Shown here: positions 1 to 10,800 of the stretch, in pieces
Layout of the letters: each line of letters opens with the position of its first letter
How positions within the stretch are numbered: the stretch's first letter is position 1
Assembly (NCBI GenBank): GCA_950097015.1
Contig: CATNEN010000003.1
Span: 4,821,501 to 4,885,500 of the forward strand
Direction: 5' to 3'
Length of the DNA: 64,000 nucleotides
Source: Macrostomum hystrix
Lineage: Eukaryota; Platyhelminthes; Macrostomidae
Notes under the pieces: generated by a model
What the model was told of the DNA's origin: nothing
The model's input: the letters and a program-made list of their open reading frames with translations, nothing else
Database searches by the model: none
Made by a program: the position numbers and the translations under genes

Positions 1-175
1 GGGAGAGATGAGACATGGGAGAGATGAGATACGGGAGAGATAAGGCAAGGGTGAGATAAGGCAAGGGGGAGATAAGAAACTGGACAGACAAGACACTGGG
101 GAGATAAGACACTGGAGAGATAAGGCAAGGGTGAGATAAGAAACTGGACAGATAAGACACTGGGGAGATTAGAGG
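1..175. repeat. 16-bp minisatellite, GGGAGAGATGAGACAC family (window edge)
   Basis: Degenerate copies of GGGAGAGATGAGACAT and GGGAGATAAGACACTG run to about 175. This is the same family as the larger array at 14475-15275. The array is cut by the window start. Confidence 0.9.
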
Positions 176-1301
176 TTGGTAACATAATCAAAGTGGCAAC
201 AAATATAGATGACTTCTGACTCAGTACACGTACGTACGTACTATATTGCTCAGCTTCTAACAAAAACTTTTTTCATCAATGCCCACATGAATAGATTATA
301 AACCACTCATTTCTTACAGAAAATTATTCTAAGAAAAGTCTCGCACTTAAATTAAAAAAAATACCATAGTGTCCACAAGTAGTACGAGCGTACTTTGAGT
401 AATTATTCTTTAATCATGCGCTCAAAATTGTTTCCTTACGAAGCAAAATGAAACAAAACTTAGTTAAATATCTAGTTGATGACGGCTGACAGCAACAATT
501 TGCACCTTTTGTAAAAATTCGTATATTTAATCAAGATTAGTCAAGCAGAACGAACTAAAAATACAGGCACTGATCACGTGTAGGAAACATAATCAATAGT
601 TTTAATTGCCAATCATTGCCATTTCATAAGGAGACATGTGAAAAAATATAGGACACTATAGTATAGTTTAATTAGTTTGCGTGTCAAAACAATTGCCAAA
701 CATTATACACATGAGCGACCATCGCTAGTTAGATTACATGACAAAAATGTAGTCAAAATTTGCATACGCACTGCAGTCATGCGTGAAAAATGTAATGCAA
801 CCATTTTTGTTGGTTTCTAAACTTGAATGCTTGCAAAGTTTGTCGATGATTTTATTATTCTAGTTGGCTTGCCGTTGGTACTAACAACTAATGGCGTTTT
901 TCTCTGGGCGTCAGGGGTTCGACTCCTGCTTCGCACCGCGTGACGCTTCGCGACTGAAAAGTTTCGAGATTTTCTAACTGTGCTCAAATATTAAAAATCG
1001 ATTTGGGCCTGGTATACAGTCACAGACCTACTCAATGATTGCTAATACCGAAATTATGCCTATTTTGGTGGTTTTTACAACCAGACACCCCGACGGGAAT
1101 TGTTGAATATCTCGACGATGCCGATGTTTTGTGATGTTGGAAGTTGTTTCATCGGATAGAGCGGAACATTTTAGCTCATGTTCTGCATTTTCACGACGAT
1201 TGGTTGAACATTTCAGAAGTTATAGAAAAAATAAATCTCTGGGTATTTATCCGTGTGGTCTTTCTACTAAGGTGCGAACTACTGACCTATTGACCAGCAG
1301 T
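176..1301. other. Unique AT-rich DNA 3' of the myosin gene
   Basis: No coding sequence was recognised. It holds a minus-strand AATAAA at 851-856 and the tRNA-like B box near 916. Confidence 0.6.
890..940 (+). other. tRNA-like sequence with B box, 3' of the myosin gene
   Basis: A perfect internal B-box form GGTTCGACTCC lies near 916, with a weak A-box-like GGCTTGCCGTTGG about 50 bp before it. It matches neither SINE family body. It may be a degraded tRNA-derived element; no cloverleaf was folded. Confidence 0.35.
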
Positions 1302-1812
1302 CTAAGGTGAAGGATCTCCCTCCGTTTTGATCGAGATCAATAGTGAATCGGATTTTGAAGCGGCTAAAATATGACCAAAGTATCTCATGTCGAGAAATGC
1401 CCTCTTACACGCTGGAGCTTGCTTCGACGTCTTTGTCTGATCGGCCGAGATTCCCGTGCCAGCTGTTACAGCCGTCTTCCTTTCCGGAACGTCCGGCTTG
1501 CGGAAAAGCCGATTTGGCCGCGCAAAAGCCTGGCTGAGCTGTCTCAAATCTGACATCGACTGCGATTTCTGGGGCTGCAGATCCGTCAATTGGCCGCAGC
1601 TGCCGAACTGCGGCTGCCGCCTGAGCTTCACCTGGCCAGCTCGAGACTGATGGCGCCTGACTGGCGACTCCACTGTGGCCGGTCTTGCCAACTTCTTGCT
1701 CTTATTGAGTAGCGACGACTCAACAGATACAGTCTTAGCGACTGCTGCGGCGGCGGCTTCCGCTGAAACGATGGCCAACCTTAAGGCTGTCAGTTGTTGG
1801 CGAAAATCTTCG
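1302..1812 (-). CDS. Myosin coding exon 13 (tail and stop)
   Basis: It completes ...NVFFNEDFRQQLTALRLAIV, then adds an alanine-rich and basic tail of about 150 residues ending KTEGDPSP, stop TAG. The acceptor is TTCTTTTCAG|C. No IQ motif, coiled coil or known tail domain was recognised. A minus-strand AATAAA lies at 851-856, 446 nt past the stop. Confidence 0.8.
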
Positions 1813-4800
1813 CTGAAAAGAATGATGACGGATTAAAGGGGTGAGTGGCGTAGCGGTCTAACGTGTTAGCCTCTCGCACCAACGCCCTGACCTCGATTCC
1901 GCGGCGAGGCCACATTCATTTGGGACGCAGCCGCCGAGAGAAGGCTTTGGGGTTTGTCGTGCAATTTACGCTTTTCAAAGCCAACCTCCAAGGCACAGTG
2001 AAGTGTACACTGCCTGACGATGAGAAAGTCAGGGCAGATGTACACACCCTGTGTGAGCGTGTGCCTGCGTACGGTTTCTGCAGTGTGCGTGTGTGCTCAG
2101 GAGTCAGTCAACTGGGCAGAATTGCCTCCTCGTTTACTGCGGGTCTACAGTCACCAAAAGATGTGCCATTGCCCGCAGCCCTCCATTAAGTAATATAATT
2201 ATTAGTTATTATTATACGGATTAGTTAAGATAACGTGTACAATGCATCCCTACACACTCCATCAAGTGCGTAAATTTCCTGGCAATCGAGATCAACGACT
2301 GTGAGAGTCAAAGGTACTCACTTAAAGAACACATTCCTAGTTCCAAAGGCGCATTTGCAGTCGCGATACGGCAAATTGTGCAGCTCCACAGCGTGTAGGA
2401 ACGCGTTCAGCAGAGCTCGACATCGTTCGTGCGGCATCGATTCAGGTTTCAACGACGTCGCTCGCAGTAGAAAACCAACGCGGCGCTCAAATTGGTAGAA
2501 TGTGAGCCGGTGTGACAGGCGACAACTGAGCCTGTCCAAGGTGTCAACCAGGCGCATTGTGCGGCACTGCTGAGCGACACAGTTCCGGTCAAACAAACAG
2601 GGCTCGCCAGCTGCGTTGGGTTTCAGGCACAGCACGAAGGTCTTCTCGCAAGGAGCTACGCTGGCTTCGCAGGAGCGCAGAAAGGACACGGTCTGGTCCA
2701 GCAGGGTGGCGTCCTTTGATGTAGTACGACAGTCACTGCTGTGACTGTGCGACTTCGAGGCTCTGAATAAATAGCAGGCGAATGCGAAGCTGCACGTTTT
2801 CGGTTGAAAAAGAGCGTTAAAAGGCAGCGCCGACTGTTGGACCGGGTTGTTCGCGCTAATGAAATCGGACGAGTCGTACAACACCCGGTTTGATGTGTGA
2901 CGAATGCCAAAGCATCTACGGTCTGGTGGATTCGGCTGGAAAATGCTAGAGCAACGGTTACAAGATTTTGTGGGATTTCCAGTTTATTTATTTTTGTGAA
3001 AGAATCCCATCATATTACATCAATTACAATAGCTGGTAAAATGCTATCTAGTGACTAGCTCAATTTTGCAGTCACTTTCTAATAAAGTACGAGTATAAGT
3101 TGAAGTTGAAGCAACATGTTTTGCACCTTATGCAAACCTTGAGTTTCCTGCCTTATGCAAATGTGAAAAACGTTCGAAGTTCCTATCTCGCTAGTGCATT
3201 TTTTCGTGAAAATCAGCCCTTAATAAATTTTCCAAGAAACGAAGTGTTTCGTCCTTCTTCTTCTAGTGTTCCTTGGTACGACTATGTATAATGTGTCTTT
3301 GCGTCGTTTTTTTGGTCTATTGTCTATGGCCACAAATGCGATTTAGTCACTTACTGATCATCAACAGTGTGTAGTTGTCGGAGGGCGTCCATAAAGCTTG
3401 TTGTAGAATCTTCCTTTGCGAAGTTGTTAATTAACGCGGCTATTCCCGTGCGCTGAAATTTAACAAAAAGGTTGAAAAAACTGATTCACCTGGTTACCGA
3501 GTGAAGATTATCACTCTGATTCACCTGGTTACCGAGTGAAGATTGTCACTCTGATTCACCTGGTTACCGAGTGAAGATTATCACTCTGATTCACCTGGTT
3601 ACCGGGTGAAGATTATCACTCTGATTCACCTGGTTACCGAGTGAAGATTGTCACTCTGATTCACCTGGTTACCGGGTGAAGATTATCACTCTGATTCCCC
3701 TGGTTACCGAGTGAAGATTATCACTCTGATTCACCTGGTTACCAAGTAAAGATTATCACTCTGATTCACCTGGTTACCGAGTGAAGATTGTCACTCTGAT
3801 TCACCTGGTTACCGAGTGAAGATTGTCACTCTGATTCACCTGGTTACCGAGTGAAGATTGTCACTCTGATTCCCCTGGTTACCGAGTGAAGATTGTCACT
3901 CTGATTCACCTGGTTACCGAGTGAAGATTATCACTCTGATTCACCTGGTTACCAAGTGAAGATTATCACTCTGATTCACCTGGTTACCGAGTGAAGATTA
4001 TCACTCTGATTCACCTGGTTACCAAGTGAAGATTATCACTCTGATTCACCTGGTTACCGAGTGAAGATTGTCACTCTGATTCCCCTGGTTACCGAGTGAA
4101 GATTGTCACTCTGATTCACCTGGTCCAAGTGAAGATTATCACTCTGATTCACTTGGTTACCAAGTGAATATTATCACTTTGATTCACCTGGTTACCAAGT
4201 GAAGATTGTCACCCTGATTAACCTGGTTGAACGGGCTTAACTGCTTCACTGTACCATCAAAATTATTATAAGTTTGTCGAACAGTAGGAAAATAGGACGA
4301 ACAGTAGGATGTATATCCGAGTGAAGCTTTAAAAATATCGCATAGGAGTTTTCTATGCAATCCGATGTCAACCCTTACTATTGACTTTGGCTTCTAATAT
4401 CTGCGGTGCCTCAGTAAATATTGAGATAATGGCTTGAATCTGAAATCCACAGATGAATGGGAGTTTTAGGGTGGAAATTTCAGAATCTACAAATATTAGA
4501 AAGCATTTGAAAAAATCTGAAAACATGAGCTGCACTTTAAAGGAATTCGCGAAGTATAAAAATCTAAAACTGTTGGTTCAATTTAAAGGTCTTTTGGTAT
4601 TGCACTTGTTAAGGGTCAAACATTTCTTACGGGATGCATCAGCAGCAGCAGCAGAGAGCCATTGTCGTCAGGCGCTTTTCCCGAACCCAAATCGTCACCG
4701 TCACATCCACGAAAGTCGCCTAAATGACAGACCGCTATGCCCTCTTGAGCTGCAGCTTCGGCAACCTCCTTCAGGGCGTATCGCTCGTACCAGTTCTGCA

Positions 4801-4851
4801 TCCTCTCAGCTGCCATGTTCGCCGCCAACTGGTCTAGGCGGCTTCTTAACA

Positions 4852-4883
<32 letters not shown>

Positions 4884-7800
4884 GGTTGAATCGAGCCAGC
4901 CTCGAAGCCGCCCAGATCGAGCAGCTGAATTGAACCGCCTACGCAGCCGATTGATGACGTGGACGATGCTGACGAGTCTGTTGTAGAATGCAGTTATATA
5001 ATGTGGCTCTAATGTGCGCATAGATAGACGAGTCAAGTGCTGCTCACATTCTCACAGGTTAAGCGCATCTAACCTGAACAGTAAGTACATTGTCAGTCGA
5101 TACACAGCTGGAGGGGTAGTAGCCTACTGATTCGGGCGTCGGGCTCTCGACTTAAATGTCAGGGTTCGATTCCCGACTCCACTGGAACAATTTGTGTCCT
5201 TTAGCAAGACACATAAACTCTGCATTGCTTCAGCTCACCCAGCTGTTAAATGGGTTCTAGCATCAGCTGGGGGAGGCTGTGAGGGAGGCTGTGAGGGAGG
5301 CTGTGAGGGAGGCTGTGAGGGAGGCTGTGAGGGAGGCTGTGAGGGAGGCTGTGAGGGAGGCTGTGGCGTCCCCCAGTCCATGGACTGAACAGCTGTACGC
5401 TGCCTTCAGATGCGCCGCGCAATAACTGCGGCTGATATGGAGTAACAGCGAACCTGTCGCAGCATGGTGCGGATGTCCTACTCCGTTGCCCATCTCGGAG
5501 CTGCTATCTGTACTGCTGGCTACGGATGACAGACTTGACTCCGGGCGCTTCAGCGTGTTGAACCGACGAACAAGGATTCGCAAAGTTTGGGTGTAGAGCG
5601 CGCGAACTAGACTGTCGCGAACTTTCGAAGCCTTGAAGGGGCCGGTATGTGGATTCAACAGCTTATGTTATAGTTAGCTGGCGTTCCATTAATCCATTAA
5701 TGTACAAACACACTTTAGAATGCACAAGCACGCTTTGAGACGTAGAAGCAAACTTTGAGAGCATAACACAACACAGTATAGAACACACGCTTCATACGCG
5801 CTCATGAAAACTACTGGGGCGTTAAACACGTACGCAAACACGTTTCCTCCGCCTATGAGACGAGTTGGACCTCGATCATCACAAAAGAATAAGATTTTCC
5901 ACTAAGCAATTTCGCTTTCTCGCGAAAATTGCGCAACATAATTAATTTACCTTGTCCAGTCAGATAATATACATTAATCATTAAGCAAATTTGCACTCAC
6001 AATGGCTGCATCGGTTGTCACAGAGCCACAAGCTGCTCCTGTGTGTACTCTGCGTTGTGTCAGCGCTGAGAACAGGGCCGGACCACTAACGCCTAGCAAT
6101 GATGCTGCAGCTTTGAGCTCTGTGGAATTATGTAATCACAGGTGCTAAGCAATTACGAAGGCGCATCGACTGTTTAGTTTCATTTTCAGGCACGACAACT
6201 GACCTCGATGTCCCAGAAGCTCCAGCTGTTGAGGCCCTGCGTCGTCGGCGTCGACAAAAGCCACGTTGCCTAGCAACAGGATGGCGGCCAGTACCCGAGC
6301 AATGTCCGACAGCGGAACGCCCAGTTCGGCTAGGGCTAGCTGTCAATTGTAAAATTGAGTGTCTGGTTTGTCAAGAGTTCAAACCTTAGATAAAAATCGA
6401 TTGGCATTTATAGTATCCACCTTCCAGGCGTTGTAGCGCATCTGGTTCCATTGTGTTTCCTGTTCGTCCGGTTGGTAGCCAGTCAGATAGCGCAGTGTCT
6501 GAGCAGTGTGACCATTCAGGTGTAATTTCTCTGGAGAAAATATAGTTCGTGATGTGTATTTGTGATCAATTATTTCTGACTAACAGTAGAACTACCAAGG
6601 GGAGATTTTCCCCCTGAAAATTTTTGTGCTGCACCCGAACGGAGCAAAGCAAGCACAGGAAACTCAAGAACACGGGCCAGCTCTTTGTTGCGCATCTTCT
6701 GAAACAAGACCGTCGAGATATTCAACGGTTGTGGCCGACGGTCTGATTTTTCCCATACGCGCTAGTGTACTCACACACCCCTATACTCAAATTAGCACTG
6801 CGTCGTTGCCAGGCATTGAAAATTTATCAGCATGACACCCGAATGTGCCTGCATCATCTCCGTCTTCGGTGGTCACCTACCTTTATCTAGACGGACTGCT
6901 GGACCTTCAATGGCTACAACAGGTGGAACTAGGCCACTATGGACACCCTGACCGAATTTCTCCGATTTCACTGATCAGGTCTAAATATTAGGCGCAGCTC
7001 AACCACAGTACACCATCGCCTAGTCTGTCAACCAATCAGTCACCACCCAACGCTGTTAGCATTCGGGCGCTGCCAAATATTTTCAGGAGGGGAGAATATA
7101 TTGGTATAAAAACAGGCAGAAAAATGGTTTGATAGTCCTACTGTTAAAAAAATTAATTTCAAACCTTTCTCGTCAGGACTAAGTCCGTCCATAAACTGGT
7201 AGAAGATATGAAAATTTCTTTCTCCCATTGGAGGGCTGTGTAATCGAGTCTGAAAAATTCAAATAATACTGAATGGTAACACTTGTTTTATTGTACGTTT
7301 CTTGTAAAAAAGCGCACCTGATCAAAAAGCAGATAGTCGAACTTAGTGTGATACAATGCACAGTCGGCAAATTGAGCTTCGATGCGAAACGCCTGCAAAA
7401 TTTCAGGCATCTTAAATTTTAGTTTGCAGAGCGAGCATTGTGAAATGGCGAAGTCTATTATAATAATATAATGCTACGTTCCATCGGACAGCTATATGTT
7501 ATTAAACAATATGGTAAGGAATAGGGTGAGGCTTGGGGGTGAGCGGCAGAGCGGTCTAACACGTTTGCTTCTCGCACCAAGGTCCCTGAGCTCGATTCCG
7601 CGGCGAGGCCACATTCATTTGGGACGCAGCCGCGGAGAGAAGGCTTGGGGGCTTGTCGTGCAATTTACGCCTTTCAGAGCCAACCTCCAAGGCACAGTGG
7701 GAGTGTACACTGCCTGACGATGAGAAAGTCAGGGCAGATGTACACACCCTGTGTGAGCGTGTGCCTGCGTATGATATCTGAGTGCGTGTGTGACTCAGGA

Positions 7801-10800
7801 GTCGGAGAAATGGGCAGAATTGCCTCCACGGTGACTGCGGGTCTTGTGTCACCAAAATGATTTGCTATTATTAACGCGGCCCTCCTGAAATTATTATGAT
7901 TATTATTGGGTGAGGTGAGGAATAGAATGATATTATTTAACTTGTTTAACTTATTTTAAAAAAGATTTAGCTTTGACTTAATGTCTGTCTGGGTGTGTTA
8001 AGACCACTTTTCCTACTTAGACAATAGAGGATTCAAATAGAAATACTTGGGAAATTCTGAAGTGCAAATATTTTTTATGAGAACAAGCTAACAAAAGTAC
8101 AAATTTAATAATCAGTCCTTTATCACCTGACAATGTAATGTCAAACCCAACCCCTGTCACATTTGAGAGTAAATATAGTTCCCACACAAAGGCTTGATAG
8201 TGACAATCAGAGCTCACCATTCGGCTTGAGTCTGGGTTATTGCAGGTAGCAGCGGTGCTCAGTGGCTGCAGAATGGTCAGCGCGGCACTCGAGTGCTTGA
8301 ATGCGTCTGTTTGCAGTGAGGCCGCTGAAGAGAACAGGCAGCGGAGCACTTGATGAAGTACAAAGGTCTTTCCTGAGCCGCTGATGCCGCTGATCATGTT
8401 GGATGAGTGACAGGCTTTTTGTTAGGAAAGTTAATGTAGGCATCGTTATAATTCTGCCCGTTCCGCTGACTACTGAGCACACACGCTCATAGACACACAC
8501 CGTACGCAGGCGTATACTTACACAGGCGGTGTACATCTGTCATGACTTTTTCATGGTCAGGCAGTGTACACTCTCATTGCGCCTTTGAGGCTGGCCCTCA
8601 AGGATGTAAATTGCACGACAAGCCCCCAAGCCTTCTCTCCCGCGGCTGCGCCCCTTATTGTGGTGGCCTCGCCGCGGAATCGAGCTCAGGGACTACCCTG
8701 GTGCTCGAGGCAAATGCGTTAACTTTTCTAATACTCAAACTCAAGGAGGTTTTAGTTGTAGCCAAGTGGTTAGAGTGTCGGACTCAAAACTTGAAGGTCG
8801 GGGGTTCGATTCCCGACTCCACAGGAACAATTTGCATCCTTTAGCAAGACACATAAACTTTGCATTGCTTCAGTTCACCCAGCTGTTAAATGGGTACCAG
8901 CATCAGCTGAGGTATTTGGGGTGGGTGTGGCGTCCCCCCAGTCCATGGACTGAACAGCCGTACGCAGCCTTCAGATGCGCCGCGCAATAGCTGCGGCTGT
9001 GCTGTCGGCTGCACATCTGGCCCAATTGGGTGGCAGGTGTAATCAATTATTAAACTATAACTCGTACTTTCAAAATTATATAAAAAGTAACTTCATTCGA
9101 TATTAGCAGCAGTCATGAAATGAATCGAGTGACATGCATTCAATAGAGGAGTCTGTGAAAAGAAATCTCTAAGAATTGTAGTTCAAAGTTTAACTGACAG
9201 ATCACATAAATCATTTGAAGAGTCTGATTGAATAGGAAATGTTTCATGACAGGTGTTGTGTGAATTTTAGTCTAGAAGCGAAAGCAACTAACTTAATTTC
9301 TGGCAATTTGAGTGTTGTAGTTTGAGTTTTTAATTGGACATTTGTGGGAGGAACTCAATGAATGGGCGGAGAGAAGCTGTGACAGCCAACACACACCCAA
9401 ATTGCTGTGACAGCCAACACACACCCAAATTGCTGTGACAGCCAACACATACTCAAATTGCTGTGACAGCCAACACACACCCAAATTGCTGTGACAGCCA
9501 ACACACACCCAAATTGCTGTGACAGCCAACACACACCCAAATTGCTGTGACAGCCAACACACACCCAAATTGCTGTGACAGCTTCCGCGGCGAGGCCACA
9601 TTCATTTTGGGCGCAGCCGCTTGGAGACGGCTTGTGAATTTGTCGTGCAATTTACGCCCGTTAGAGCCAACCTCCAAGGCACAGTTGAGAGTGTACTGAG
9701 AAAAGGCAACGCAAATGTACACATCTGTGTGAGTGTTTGTCTGTGCTTGTGCGCACAGCCAAGAACATGACTTATTTTCCGAAGGCTAAGACTAGAACTC
9801 CCGACTTCTCAGGCTGACTGACTGACAGACAGAGTGTTAGAGTACGCGTCGTATTGTGCTCAAGTCATTTTCCCACATAATAGGCAGTTGAGTCTAAAGT
9901 CGCCTAAAGTAGCTCGATAGAGTAAGAGAAGGAGAAAGTTAGTAGTGAGACGGGAGAGAATAAAAACTAAGGAGCTAGTATTAGTACACTTCGATGGCGT
10001 CAAATCCAACCCACTGCAAGTTCAATTCTTGCCAAAATCCTACACTGGAATGCAAGGACAGAATGTAAATGTAAAGACATTTTTGTATTTGCAGTCTGTT
10101 TGTTAAACTGTTCAGCTTTTTGCTTTTAACATTCTCTCTCGTACTGAGGTCGTGGCCTGTAAGCGAATAATTGCTCACTATGGGTGTGTTCTATAGATTA
10201 TACGAGTACGAGACCGAATGCTTGCCTGCCTTACAAGCATGTGATGGTTTCTGCTTGACTGCTCAAATGATAAGCAACAGGCAGGCAGAGTCGCTAAAAC
10301 TCATCGATGCGAGGAAGGATAATTTCTGTGCTACTTTTTTGTTGCAGACACAACTAAATTCTTGTTATTAAGTGTGATCACAGTTAGATATCTTCAAATC
10401 TAGAAGAAGAAAGTAATGTAAAAATTTTTACCTAACTGAAGTAAAAACCTAAAAGACTTAGTTGCTTTTCTATACAGACCCATGTGTTACATTACAGAAC
10501 TCAATTTTAACTTAACTTGTACCTAATTAAGGATTCGCGACATGAAGTTAATTTATTGGGAGAAAAGGGCTAACTTTTGCACACAAACTCACTGCCAAGG
10601 TTATAAAAATTTGATTATTTGGTTATGCTTGCACACCTATTTTTTCTTCCGACTACCAATCTGTTTGAAAAATCGGTTTGAATGGTGTTGGCACGTGTTG
10701 CTAGCGGGTAATCAGCAATAGACGCGCACACTAATGACGAAATTTCTAACAGCATTAACACCAATCAGACATTCTTAAAGTCGATATCTAATGCGACAGT

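Noticed and set aside
2656-2910. Alternative frame of myosin exon 12 (FVTHQTGCC...)
   Set aside because: It would follow from acceptor TTTTCCAG but gives no myosin similarity and breaks into the wrong frame; acceptor TTGCTCTAG at 2946-2947 restores the conserved block.
8390-8397. ATG at 8397 as a start of a separate P-loop protein
   Set aside because: Splicing at ATGATCAG|C aligns the P-loop exactly with upstream NQCLLL, so the ATG is intronic.
8752-8830. A functional tRNA gene at the SINE head
   Set aside because: A and B boxes are present but the sequence recurs with a long SINE body in several copies, so it is a SINE promoter, not a tRNA gene.
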